The notes under the pieces are model-generated. The model searched no databases. It was given only the letters and a program-made list of their open reading frames with translations, and was not told where the DNA came from. From NCBI GenBank assembly GCA_029204225.1, contig CM055100.1, positions 15,057,623 through 15,121,622 on the forward strand: DNA of 64,000 nt. The letters are read 5' to 3'. A program made the position numbers and the translations under genes. This DNA comes from Diphasiastrum complanatum. Lineage: Eukaryota; Streptophyta; Lycopodiopsida; Lycopodiales; Lycopodiaceae. Below, one piece after another: positions 12,317 to 23,984 of the stretch (positions within the stretch are counted from its first letter, which is position 1; each line of letters starts with the position of its first letter).

Positions 12317-13155
12317 ATGTCGGGGTCAGGCAGTGGTGAAAGCTCAGGAGATTATGTTAAAATTTATATGAATCATTAACTCATGAGAAAAAAGCACAAC
12401 TGCAAAGTATGCTTAGCCAAGATGAGGGTGGTCCCTCACAAGCGGCCGCGGCTCTCGCCCCCACCAAAGAGTCATCCACAAATTCTTATTATGATGTGGA
12501 TCCTGAAGGTAATATAATTGTCAACAAAAAAGGGAGGGTGGTTTTGGACCGGTTCTATTCTTTATGCCAAGCCAGTTTGATGACAGATTGTTTAATAAAT
12601 GGTCCGAACAACCTACAGTCGATAAATGACAGGTTGTTGCTACCCTTTGTGACGAATTCCAACAAGAAGAGAAATTCAAGGAAAAGCAAATTCATAAGCA
12701 TATGAGCTTATGGATTAGGCATCGTCGTGATATGGCACGACGAACTTGTAGGGATGGGCAATCCAAGCCCTCCTGGTGTACAATAAGTTATTGGAACCGT
12801 GTAAAAGCGGATGAACGAACACCAGATAAATACAAGATTCAGAAAGATGTCGCGGCCGCTAGAATGCATGGGATAGGTATTCCTAGGTTGGGCTCGAGCG
12901 AAAAGACGGGATTGCAAGCAAGCATGGTAAGTGAACCTACAATACTCTTATAGTTTATCTTTGATTTCATATGCATTTATTTTTTAATATGCATTATGAC
13001 TAGCTGCTCCAACGTAGCCCTAAATTAATTTCAACTTAAATTGAATGCATGGATAGTTGGCAGACTATGGACGTCTGCCAACTAAGGAGGAGTACAAATT
13101 TGCCTTCAAGGAATTATATGAGGCATTAGTCGACAAACTAAAGAGCTAGGGTCAT
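12317..13155 (+). pseudogene. divergent TE-associated gene fragment, function unknown
   Basis: A plausible start ATG at 12317 encodes a Ser/Gly-rich leader. A one-base shift leads into the 12409-12705 frame (Ala-rich, then a DPEGNIIVNKKGRVVLDRF stretch). A further shift near 12635 leads into a basic Arg/Trp-rich segment (12702-12927). A splice donor GTAAGT at 12928 and an acceptor near 13053 join LADYGRLPTKEEY..., ending at TAG about 13147. Layout and composition resemble second genes of plant En/Spm-type transposons, but I do not recognise the family with certainty. It starts about 90 bp from the divergent transposase pieces and may share their promoter. Confidence 0.4.
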
Positions 13156-13422
13156 CCTCCAAATGTAAGTACTAGTTTTTGTATTCATACTAATTTTGGT
13201 TTGTATTCCGACACAAATTTTATTTAGTTTAATACGATCGAGCATCAAATATTAATATAGTTTGTTTGTTTGTGTTCAAGCACACTGGACGTCACGACGA
13301 TGACGAGTAGATTAGGTTTATAGAGATGGAGAGGATATAAATACAACACGCAACAATAGTCCATCTCATCTAGTTATATTAACAAATAGCACACTAATCG
13401 TCCTTGTGATTTACCTAGTAAC
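13156..13422. other. no gene recognised
   Basis: AT-rich spacer between the CACTA-associated gene fragment and a gypsy fragment; nothing identifiable. Confidence 0.5.
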
Positions 13423-13625
13423 TGTAGTCCAGCACACCATACCCTTGGTGGATGGAACAGTCCCCAAGGTGAGCCGTTACTACCGATGCAACCCGAACTA
13501 TACATAACTGATCAAGCAGGAGTTGCTAGATGCTAATTTTATTTATGAAATCGAGCATACTGAATGGGTGTCGCCGATAGTCATAGTATCCAAGAAGAAC
13601 GACAAAATGCAAATATGTGTGAAGC
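13423..13625 (+). pseudogene. Ty3/gypsy reverse transcriptase fragment
   Basis: The frame reads VQHTIPLVDG, a stop in place of a family residue, then a helix (IKQELLDANFIYEIEHTEW) and SPIVIVSKKND. This is the characteristic entry into gypsy RT (the E-W-SP-VVV-KKNG region). Only the N-terminal edge of RT is present, and the catalytic YVDD region is absent. Confidence 0.75.
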
Positions 13626-13639
13626 TCCTCCTCTACTGA

Positions 13640-15590
13640 CGATACTGGCACAAAGGTGGTCATCACACGGTTGGTGCCTTCTGCCACCCAAATTTGGGCC
13701 TGCCGTCTGAGTCCTTGATAAAATCTTGGCTTCAGGCTGCTGACTCCCTTCTAGAAGCAATGGGCTTTTTCCTGACGCTCTTCTCTTCTGTCATCAACAT
13801 GGATCTCGCTCTCCATGCTTATGCCACGTGGGACGCATCGAAGTTGCATTTCCATATCCTGTACCAAGGTACTATGTACAAGGTACGAGTTAATCCTAAC
13901 TCCATGATCACCACTCTCACACCTCCCACTTCACCCGAGGGCGACAAACCATTGCTTGATGATGCATTTGTGCAAATTACATATGTAGCACCGCCTGATC
14001 GTGCTGACCCCACCGCACCTAACGACATGCTATCACCTGAAAAATTACTCGAAGACACGACGCAGAACATCCGGGCTACGTCTTAGCAACCCCAACTAGC
14101 ACCACCATACTAGCTGGTCCCACGGACCTTTCAACGGCCTACAAAATCTTGGGCATATTTGTCCAGGAGGCGGTAGCATATTTGTCAAGAGCAAATCTGG
14201 ACGGCCGAGTATTGGAGTTGGCCACGAGCAACACCCAACTACGGGCAGAAATCGGCCAACTCCAGCAAGATCTGTTGATTGCCCAACAACACGAAGAAAC
14301 AAAGGAATCAAAAGTGCTGAAACTCAAGCAACACGAATCCGATCTCCAAAGATACATCACGGCCCTCTCAAAGTCTACCACAGATGCTCAACTGAAGGTC
14401 CAGGAGATCCAGCAGCAGCTCACACAACGTCTCACTGTGCTCCAAGTACAACTCTCAGTGTTGGAAACAGAAATGGAAGTGACAACCCTGCAAACCGAAA
14501 AGACGGCCTGGATAGCGCAATTGACACCTACCAACAGACCACTCAGCCAAGCCGAGGTGGATCTACTCACGAAGCAGGTATAGGAGTACAACGACACATT
14601 CGTCAAGTACTAGGCCAAGTTTGACAATTACCGACACGAGGCAAAGAATGCCTTGAAGGCATGCCAAAGGCACATGGAGTAGCAGTCTCAACCAGCCACT
14701 GTGGTGATTCCACCGCCACCAATGAAAGACACTGCTACACCAAGCTCTAGTTAGGACAAGGGAAAACAGGCAGAGGGACTAAATGTTCAGGATCAGGACT
14801 CAGATGTAGCTAATGCCAATGTCCAAGACTTGAGCCAAGAAATAGATTTGAGTCAAAGTCAAGGGGAGCGCCAGGCCTCCACATTTCAAGGCTCAAGATC
14901 CATATCTGTCAGTCGAGCTTTTTGTCGACCAAAGTCTATGGAGGAGAAAATAAATGAATTCTTAACCAAACATCCCCATGAGTCCTCATGAGACGGTTGG
15001 CAGATATTTTTTTTCTGTCCAAACAATCAAGGGCAACAAGCTGAAAGCTCTTCCAGCACTCCAACCACAACCAGAGTGGCGCCAACAACTCTTCGAGAGA
15101 GACCCTGCGGCCATCAGGGCCTATGTGACTAGTCCACGCCAATTGAGAGTTAATGCACATTTTCTCCCCTGCATGAGACGATCCAAATGGGCAGAATGCG
15201 GCACTCCCTTGGACTAGATCACGTTCCATAACTGTAATTGGCCAAGAATTCCTTCAGAGCACGGATGGAACATGGATGTAGATGCCAAAAGGGCTCTAAT
15301 CTAGTTTTTCAAAAATTATATCAATTGTCCTGATCCAACAGTCCCCGCGACTGTCACTTATGCCCGAGACTAGGAATATTTGATGGGCATTGAGACTATA
15401 TGGAACAATTTTCTCCCTCCAATATTTTTTTGATCCGAATAAGGCACTGGCCTCCAAAAATATTGAAGATCAACTACCCATGGCACACATATACCATCGA
15501 GTGGCACTCCTTGTCTAAGGAGAATACAAGTTTATGTGCTTCTATAGAAAATGAAGAACAAGACCATGATGAAATACTCTTTTAAAGAGA
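13640..15590 (+). pseudogene. unrecognised coiled-coil ORF, probably retroelement-derived
   Basis: Plus-strand frames 13694-14086 and 14149-14583 give a leader with TLTPPTSPEGDKP, then about 140 residues of Gln/Leu-rich heptads (coiled coil). Stops and frameshifts continue the protein to about 15590. Several stops fall where Trp would fit (for example near 15218 and 15305). No protease, RT or zinc knuckle is visible in it. Its position after a gypsy RT scrap and before a TGTTGGGG-type LTR suggests a gag-like or accessory ORF of a gypsy element, but I cannot name it. Confidence 0.35.
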
Positions 15591-15831
15591 AATGTGAAAC
15601 TCCAGTGGGAGTCCATGGACTTAGAGAGTCCAAGCTTGGGTCGACCAATATTGGTTAGCAGGAGTCCACAAGTCCCTTTTCACTCCAAAGGACTTGAAAA
15701 ATACCAACTGAATAACCTTCATCGAAGATGTCACCACACCACCTATCTCATCCACCAAAGGCATCCAAAGAAGAGTCTATACTATATTGGCATAGTGCCG
15801 AGGGATCGGCACTACTCCAGGCCGTGGTTCC
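15591..15831. other. no clear gene; tail of degraded retroelement
   Basis: Open but unrecognisable frames lead into the LTR start at 15832. Confidence 0.4.
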
Positions 15832-16376
15832 TGTTGGGGGTATTCCCAACATGATGTAAATAAATAGAAATTCGAGTTAGTAGAAATAGTTGCGAGGGTA
15901 GTGGCATCCTGTGTGTATAAGCCCATGGCCCAATGAGCACTTGTACATAAATAATTTGGCATAATATTGACTTTGGGCCATGTAATTAAAAATGATAGTA
16001 GAAGACCAAGTTAAGCTTAAACTTAAGTTCCTAAGTTTGATTAACTAGTGGTAGGTGAAGTGTGTTTCTCTCTCCACCATTGATTAGTTTGTGCTTTTGA
16101 TAAAGGGTGTGGATTTCAATCCCACCTTTCTTGGAATAGCCAATAGGAGAAAGGGGCAAGGGCCTTCCCCATCCATAAAAAGGCACCATTTGTCTCATAT
16201 TTTCATGCTTAATAGAGAGGAGAAGACTCTACTAATTTGAGGGCTCAAGCATCCTCATTTTCGAATCACTCTTGCTTATGCTCTTGTTATGTTTTGCTTG
16301 TTATTTCGAGTTTCCATGTTTTAACTTTGTGTTAGTTAAGGTTTTTTTCATAAGCAATAACATTGAGCATTTGAGC

Positions 16377-16439
<63 letters not shown>

Positions 16440-16639
16440 TCTTTTCCTCTTTCACCCTCAGTCATGTTGAATGCTTGTGTTTAGAGTTGGTTGACAACTA
16501 GCGTTAGTGGGAGTAGTGTTAAAAGTGGAGTAGAGTTAGAGAAAAGAGTAATATACACCTAAATCTAGCAACTTGATATAAGCACATATCTAGTGTTCTA
16601 ACCCTCTTTGACAAGCGGAAGGACAACTCACCGATAGAA
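15832..16639 (+). repeat. LTR-like region with TATA box and CT microsatellite
   Basis: It starts with TGTTGGGGGTATTCCCAACA, a 7-base inverted repeat around six bases, a typical plant LTR start. A TATA-like ATAAAAAGG lies near 16185. A (CT)n run occupies 16381-16436. The right boundary is unclear because copia gag sequence follows directly. Confidence 0.5.
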
Positions 16640-17257
16640 CTATACACCCTACACTAAGAAGACAAATCTTTCAATGTTTGCAAAAGAGTGAAGAGAGTCC
16701 AAATACTTTTGTTTTGAGAGTGACAACTTTGAATGATGAGTTAGTTTGCATTGATGAGAGCATTAAGGAAGGAGAGATTGTTCAATTTATTCTTAATGGA
16801 TTGTTGGATGCTCATGCTAACATTGTACAAAGTCTTTATATTCAAAGAACTTTGCCAAGTTTTATGGATCTTCAAGAGATCATGATCAATGAAGAATATA
16901 AGCTTCAAGCAAGAGGTGGATCTACATCAACATCTCAAGTTGGAGAGGAGGCTATGTTCATCAAGGGCAAATGCAAAAGTAAGTGGTCTAAAGGGCAAGA
17001 TCAAGGGGAGGCTTCTTCAAATGGCAGAAGGAAAGATAGTTTAAAGCTCAAGTGCTTCTATTGTGACATCAAAGGACACTTTGCAAGTGAGGGCTACAAG
17101 AAGAAGAAAGATCAAGGAGACAATCAAGGTAATCTCACTCTTGATGAGGATGATTTGGATGTTTAAAATACAAATGATAATGCTTTTGTCATATCTTCAT
17201 GTATGCTTGCTAATGATGGAGATCTAGATCCATGGTGGATTGATAGTGGAGCAAGTT
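16640..17257 (+). pseudogene. Ty1/copia gag-protease fragment (D family)
   Basis: A gag frame (16678-17166) carries the UBN2 pattern (VLRVTTLNDEL, IVQFILNGLLD) and a CCHC knuckle whose last Cys is Gly (CFYCDIKGHFASEG). After a stop, the protease start DPWWIDSGAS is at about 17230. The copy is cut at 17257 by the LTR starting at 17258. It is closely related to the gag of the element at 39404-45629. Confidence 0.8.
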
Positions 17258-18089
17258 TGTGGAAAAAGTACAAAAAGGACCAAGAGTGGATCCTAATCTG
17301 ATCCTCAAGAGGGATTGGTTGTCAGATTACTTGATCTATCAATCTACTTCAGATTAAGATCAATCTAGATCAATTCTAGACACAAAATCCTAACAAGAAC
17401 AATCATTAATTGAAGGTAAGTGTACTTTCTGGTTTCACACGTGTGAAACACTGTCTGAGTATGGACTCCAACCTGAAAATCAAGTACACATTGATAGAAC
17501 CTCAAAACAATCAAAACAAATGTAGACAAATGGAGAGAATCACTCAAAATTGCTTCCAAAACCAAGATTGGTGTCTCACATTGATTATGGCCAAATGTGG
17601 CTCTATATATACAATAAATGGGAGCTCGTACTACTGATCATCCCTCTGATCCCACATGTGTGAAGGTGCTTAGTCATATGATGATTCATCATGCAAAATT
17701 GACACTTGGACAAAACCTTCTATTTTGAGCACTTTTGGTCCATTTTTCTTCTATACAGAGATCTACTTGGAAATCTTCTAGAAGTCAAAATTCGCCTACT
17801 TCAGCTTATTCCACACATGTGAGCTGTCCTCTACACATGGGATGTGAGACCTAACCAAAGGATGTGGCTCATGCAAGCAATAGACTGATGCCATGTGTCA
17901 TATGTTTAGAAAACTAGTTTTTGGCCTTTTTAGCCACTAGAACTTGAATTAAATCATATGTACAACCTATATGATTATGGTACATGACAAGTACACTATT
18001 TTAACACATGGGAATAGGCTCCACACATGTTTGTTTGTCTAGATACAAGATTTTTGGCCTCTACCAAGCTTATTTTTGCATTTTTCACA
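17258..18089 (-). repeat. LTR (minus orientation) with G-box palindrome
   Basis: The plus strand begins TGTGGAAAAAG and ends CATTTTTCACA, so the termini are inverted repeats of the TG...CA type. An 18-base perfect palindrome, GTTTCACACGTGTGAAAC, sits at 17432-17449, and several CACATGTG variants follow. A TATATATA element is at about 17592. On the right it is followed by CTCCTCCTCAA (18090-18100), a polypurine tract on the minus strand, so this is the 3' LTR of a minus-strand element inserted in the copia protease. Confidence 0.7.
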
Positions 18090-18100
18090 CTCCTCCTCAA
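18090..18100 (-). other. polypurine tract of minus-strand LTR element
   Basis: The minus strand reads TTGAGGAGGAG directly before TGTG. It matches the GGAGGAG plus TGTG junction of the element whose 3' LTR starts at 44881. Confidence 0.7.
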
Positions 18101-20235
18101 AATCCTAGCTTAATAAATCTAGCTTGATGGAAAACATGATGATCTTGAACTTGACTCCATTGGCTGAATTGGTCTTTGCTGGTTCAAAAGGTGTGAAGAT
18201 CAGCCAATGAGCTTGATGTTGATTTGAAATCACCATATCCATGATAGTGCTTCTTTGATGTTGACATCTTTGATGAACTTGAGAGCTTTGCACCATCCTA
18301 GCATCTTCGAAATTGATTCCTTCCAAATTTTATGTAGATACTTGACTTTGAGGCTTGCTCCTTTTTTATGTGCATGCTCCTCCATGAGAAAATAAAGATT
18401 TCTTCTTGACTTATTAGGATCACAAAGATCTAACATCATGTTACCATGATCTAGAGAATTAGACTTATCCAAATTGGCAAGACTATGCATGCTATAATAA
18501 CAAAGTGTTTGCATCATATCTTCATGCTTGTTTACCATGCTAATCTTAAATCCAATAAGGCTAAATACTTCATTATGGAGATAAGTGTCTTTAGAAGATG
18601 ATTCACTTACTCTCATAAAGAGTTTACAATTTGCCTCAATACAAATTTTCAAACTATGAGTGAACAAATCACTTTTGCTCTTACATGACTCAAGAGCATA
18701 CATTTGATGAAATAACCATTTTCTTTCTAATCGATTTAAAATCAATTTCAACCTTTTAAGAACATCATCTATGTTCTCAAGAGAGACTTCATACTCAACT
18801 AGTATGGCTTTACTCCAATTTGGAGATGCAATGATCTCACTAAAGCAAATTGATTTATCAAATGACATAAGAGAAGTAAGTATGAGATGTATACCACATG
18901 AGATATGCTCCTCTTTCCCTTGAAATGTGAGCCACATGGAATCAACCATATTTCTTGATTTTCTTTTTGGAATCACAACTTGAGAAGGTCTCTCTTCCTC
19001 AATCCTTGGCACACTTGAACCTTGAGATGATTCTTTAAGATCCTCTTCATGGTGCTCCTTCTTGATGGAAATCCGAGACCTCCATGTCTCATAATGATCA
19101 CAACAACTACGACCACACAATATGCACTTCCTATGATTATTAAAATTACTTATGCTAGAAACATAAGTCCCAAAATCACCACAACTTGGCATGATTTTTC
19201 TAATATTGAAATCAAAAGGCATTTCCATCTCAATAAGGCTAACTACTTGCTTATGGATATAAGTGTCCACTTTGGATGCTTCACTTATTCTCATAAGAAG
19301 TTTACAACTTGTCTTTAAGATTGAAGTAGAGTAGGTGAAGATGAGTATCAAACCTAATAAATCCAGCCTCCTTGAGTCTATAAAAAACCTCAATGAGCTC
19401 ACCAATGACATCTCCCTTGCCTTGAAAAAATTGCCTCTCAATTTGCTCCATGTAGTCTTTTCCAACCAACCTTTTGTCATCTCGATCATGAGTGATCAAT
19501 TCATAATCATAGAATCCTTTGAGTTGATGAAGAGATGTGAGATCCATGCCTTGGATCTTCCCAAGAACCAATCTTCCATTTCTCTTTCCTTCATAAGACT
19601 CCCTCTTAATGATTGCATCATAAGAAGTAGAAACCTCAAAGACATTAGAAGCCATGAAAAAAAATGATTAGTACCTTCAACATAAGGATGATTGAAGTAC
19701 TCTCTTTTTTCAAACAAGAACTCCTATTCAATGTTTTAGGTAATGACTCATATGATAATGATTCTTCCTCACTATCATTCACAATGACATCATTCAAAGT
19801 ACATCCCACTTTGAACTCTTCACGTACTTCTCTTCTTCTTCACTTGTGAGTATCTCCCTCACCAAGTCTCATGATAGAACCATTTGATCTACTCTCTTTA
19901 TGAATATGTGTGACTCCACTTAATGCAAAAATGACTTTCTTGGACTCATCACAAAATAATTTAGAAGAACCATCTCCTTCATGCATGCACCTAGCAACAT
20001 CTTTTTCCATATAATCAAAGAAATCATTAGCAACAATCTTTTTCAAGGAAGAACCTTCACCACCATTGATGAAGTTAGCTCTTTCCTTAACTTTTCATGC
20101 TTGCACTTGCCATGAAGAACCATTGAAACACCATCATTATCCTCAAGACTAGCCAAGTTAGCACAAATATGAACATCTCCAAGAAGCATATTAGATCTTG
20201 ACCTACATCTAGCATAACAAGGTATACTCCTGAGT
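18101..20235 (-). pseudogene. unrecognised ORF of a minus-strand LTR element
   Basis: The largest frame is 419 codons (19489-18230). Upstream frames (19655-19302, 20046-19840, 20288-20043) appear to be the same protein broken by frameshifts, giving at least 600 residues in all. The 419-residue part holds an internal duplication: residues 51-90 and 276-315 share a CKL.MR.SE...DTY.H..V.SLI pattern, 225 residues apart. A Cys/His cluster (KCILCGRSCCDHYE, residues 121-134) could bind metal. No protease, integrase, RT or RNase H signature is present, although the ORF lies next to a polypurine tract where copia RNase H would be expected. It may encode a gag-like or accessory protein of a non-autonomous element, or a captured gene. 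Confidence 0.4.
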
Positions 20236-21759
20236 CTACATGTCTCTTGATACAGGAACCAACGATAGTCGAAGAGGCACTCAGACAACCAAACTCTGAT
20301 CTTTGGAGAAAAGCCATGGATGGAGAGTATTCCTCTCTGATCAAGAACCAGACGTGGTCACTAGTCGAAGCTCCTATTGGCTGCAATATCATTGATTACA
20401 AATGGATCTTCAAGATCAAATACAATGCCAACGAAGCAATTGATCGAAGGAAGACAAGACTGGTAACACGAGGATTCACTCAAATCCCCAACGTCGACTA
20501 CAACGAGACTTTCAGTCATGTAGTCAAACATTCGTCTATCTGAATGCTCCTGTCTTACGCTACAACTGCCGAACTCGAAGTACATCAACTTGATGTACTA
20601 TTTAGCCTATCTGAATGGAGTTATACAAGAAGATATCTACATGATCCAGCTCAAAGGATACGTTCTGGAAGGTATGAAGAATCATGTCTGTAAACTCCAC
20701 AAAGCACTTTATGGCTTGAAACAGTCTGCCAGAGCTTGGGTTCAGAGGATCAACACATTTCTCATCGAACAAAAATTCAAATCAAACACTATTGATTGCA
20801 ACGTCTATTCCAAGTCAGTGCAGCAATCCTTCATTATCATCACCTTATACGTGGATGATACGTTGCTCTTCAGCAATAATACCAATTTGGTCAAGGATTC
20901 TAAGCAGATCCTATTTTCAGAGTTTGACATGACTGATCTGGGCGAAGCTCACTTCTGTCTGGGCATTCAAATCCACAGAGACAGAGCGAGACGACTGATT
21001 TACATCACTCAACAAAGGTATCTTCACAATTTTCTTAATAGATACAATCTAATGAATTGTAAATTAGCTCACTCACTGATGGATCCATGCCTACACTTGT
21101 CAAAGGACCAATGTCCCCAGGCCAAGCATGAAGAGGAGCAGATGAGATAGTATCCTTATCGATTGATACTTGGATCTCTCATATACGCAATGGTCTATAC
21201 AAGAATATATATCTCTTTTGCAGTAAGCTCACTCAGCCAATATATGGCTAATCCTAGCATTACCCATTGGAAGACTCTCATAAGAGTCATGAGATATATT
21301 TGAGCTACCATGGACCAATGCATCTGCTATGGAGATGTCAACAACGACAACCTTCATCAGCTCAGTGGATATTATGATGCAAGCTGGGGAGGAGTTGTAG
21401 ACAATCGTAAGTCCACATCTGAATTTACATTCTTCTTTAACGACGGTCCTATCTCATGGAACAATCATAAGAAAGCCTCTATCGCATTTTTCCTTACAGA
21501 AGCAAAATACATTGCTGCTTCTCAATCTATTAAGGAAGCATTTTGGTTGAAAAATTTACTGTCAGACGTTAATCTGTATCAATACAGCTCTACAATCTTA
21601 TTCTGTGATAATCAGACTGGTAATGCCTTATTGGCCAACCCTAGATTTCACTCTAGGAGTTAGCACATTGAAATTAGATATCACTACATCAAGGGCAAGG
21701 TTCTCATGCATTACTTAGTCTGAAGATCAAGGCATTCACGGATCCAAATTAAGGGGGGG
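20236..21759 (+). pseudogene. Ty1/copia A2 reverse transcriptase and RNase H
   Basis: It starts abruptly inside the linker before RT (EEALRQPNSDLWRKAMDGEY) and continues through RT (LVTRGFTQ, QLDV, YGLKQSARAW) with an intact YVDD at 20848-20859. RNase H follows (YDASWGG, TEAKYIAASQ, KHIEI-like with TAG at about 21661). Stops and a shift near 20540-20590 break the frame. The protein end is shortened, and a purine tract (AAGGGGGGG) ends it at 21759. It is the same family as the fragments at 492 and 60397. Confidence 0.88.
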
Positions 21760-21886
21760 TGTTGGATTTATCTCTTCTACTCTTCTAGATCCCATTTTAA
21801 TCTGCCTCCATTCATGCTACATTTTAACTCATGTTGTCACACAGTCTGCATATTTACATGTAAAATAAGACAGACGAATAAAACAC
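21760..21886 (+). repeat. first partial 3' LTR start of copia A2
   Basis: TGTTGGATTTATCTC... follows the polypurine tract but stops after about 127 bp at ACGAATAAAAC, where a piece of pol resumes. Confidence 0.75.
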
Positions 21887-21997
21887 GATATGGTTGCTGA
21901 TATTTTCACGAAAGCATTAAGTGTTAATGCACATAACAAATTTTGTGCATTGCTTAGTCTGAAGATCATGGCATTCACGGATCTAAATTAAGGGGGG
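21887..21997 (+). pseudogene. duplicated copia pol C-terminal piece and polypurine tract
   Basis: It encodes the VADIFTKALSVNAHNKF motif of the RNase H tail and repeats the 3' pol end found at 21700-21759, including a second GGGGGG tract. It forms a tandem duplication with the preceding segment (offset 238 bp). Confidence 0.75.
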
Positions 21998-23120
21998 TGT
22001 TCGATTTATCTCCTCTACTCTCCTAAATCCCATTTTAATCTGCCTCCATTCATGCTGCATTTTTACTCACGTTGTCACAAAGTCTGCATATTTACATGTG
22101 AAATAAGACAGACGAATAAAACAAGATTGTCTGCATAAATACAATTAAATTCTCACAGACGAAGAAAAGACGAAAGAAACGTGACACTGTGTTTTTACAC
22201 GTGTTTTGTGACAGGCGAAAAAAATGACATTGCCCTACAAAATGCCAAAGGTACCCTAGGAAGCGAAGGCACCTTGTAAGTCAAATCCTAAGGCATTTTA
22301 TTAGAGTGACACATTTTTTGCATCTTCACCAACGTTCATTTCAGCCAAAATTGACGTCATGGCCTTCTCACACTCATCTCATGCAACTGTGCTAACAGAT
22401 TTGACAACGACAACACCCACCCATGATCTCCTATAGACAGCACATCCACTTCGTACTTTTTTCATCTGCACACCTGTAAAAAGATGTATATATGTTGGAT
22501 ACCATTTGCATATTTCTCTGATCAAGAGAGAATGAGTGTGTGTGTGTAAAAATAATAGCATCAGAAGCTTATCAGAGATAGACGAAGTAGATCACTTGTG
22601 CATTGATTCTTTATTTTCGTCAATAATAGATTCATTCCTTTACAGATTTAATTAGCTTTGTAGAGCACGAGGTTTCGTCCGCTATTGTCTTTTGCTCTAC
22701 CGCATTATTGACATGTAAATTTTGCTATACTTAATCTGATAACAGCTCTTTTGTTCTGCATTCAGATTAGTGTCATATTGCTATGCCTATTTTCATTCTG
22801 TTTGATTTTTTTGCTACTCAATCTGATAATCTGTTTTAGCGAGATATTATTAGTCTAGTTGTTGATGACTAATATTTAGTCTTGCCTTTCGCGAATCATT
22901 CATGACTGATTATCAGTCGAGCTCTTCGCGAATCATTCACAACAAATAGTTTGTCTAGCTATTCGCGACAAATTATTCTTCTGGTGTTTTTTTCATGTTT
23001 GGCTACGTAATCAGAACGACCATGATTTCTATTACTAACATTATGTCCGATTCTGATAGGCATAGTCATGCTTAGGAAAGAAGTAATATAGCTCATTCCG
23101 CTGTGCACGAACACATTCCA
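21998..23120 (+). repeat. LTR of copia A family
   Basis: Begins TGTTCGATTTATCTCC. A TATA box (GTATATATG) lies near 22486. A TTCGCGAATCATTCA-type motif is repeated around 22890-22970. The segment near 23060-23105 matches the inner end of the LTR at 58131-58787. The right end merges into unrelated sequence before 23222. Confidence 0.65.
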
Positions 23121-23221
23121 TTCGAGTTTGTTTCTTGTTCGTGTTTTGAGTTTGCTTCTTTTTTCGTGTTCGTTTTTTTTTTTGAGCTATTTTTGTCTCT
23201 CATATTCACACACCCTCCTTC

Positions 23222-23984
23222 TTCCAACATTTTCGATGTTCTTTTTGCTCCTAAGCTTACAAAGAACTTGATAAGTGTTGGAAAATTGCTTGATTGTTGT
23301 TGTGATGTGAAATTCAATGTCAATACTTGCATTATTAAGAAAGGTGATGAGATCCTAGCTCATGGATCTAGATATGGTGGCATCTTCAAGTTAAATCCTT
23401 ATGAAAATGCAAATTTTTGTGAAATTGCTTTTATCTCTAAGGAGGAATTATGGCATAGGAGATTGGGACATCCCAATTTCAAATCTATGCTTTCTATGAT
23501 CAAGAATGATAAGGCTATTGGCCTACCAAGATCACTTTCCAAAGATATCAAGCCATGTGAGGCTGGTGCAAATGCAAAATCACATAGAAAGCCATGTCAA
23601 AGGTCTTCTATCAAAACTACTCATCCATTGGAATTAATACACTCGGATGTTCATTTTTATTCCTCAAAAAGTATTGGTGGTGCTACTTGTTTTGTTACCT
23701 TCATTGATGATTTCACAAGATATACTTGGTTAAACCTTCTTTCTTCAAAAGCTATGGTATTTGATTACTTTCTAGTTTTCAAAGCTTATGTCAAGAAATA
23801 ATTTTCTTTTGAAATTAAAGCTTTGAGATGTGATGGAGGAGGTGAATACATCTCCAATAAATTCCATGATCATTGTGAGCTTGAAGGGATCAAGAAAGAA
23901 TTTTCTTGTGCTTATTCCTCATCTCAAAATGGGATTGCCGAAAGAAAAAATAGATCCTTATGTGAATGTGCTAAAGCAATTCGG
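23222..23984 (+). pseudogene. Ty1/copia integrase fragment (D family)
   Basis: The frame begins in the pre-integrase region (LFAPKLTKNLISVG), runs through LWHRRLGHPNF and an HHCC-like segment (CEAGANAKSH, second Cys lost), then the integrase core with HSDVHF, FVTFIDDFTRYTW, a TAA at about 23801, CDGGGEY, and NGIAERKNRSLCECAK. It ends abruptly near 23975. The three acidic catalytic residues are present. It could be the missing continuation of the gag-protease piece ending at 17257. Confidence 0.85.

Noticed and set aside
18105-19667. Plus-strand frames opposite the unknown ORF
   Set aside because: Shorter and lower in complexity than the minus-strand frames; treated as shadows.
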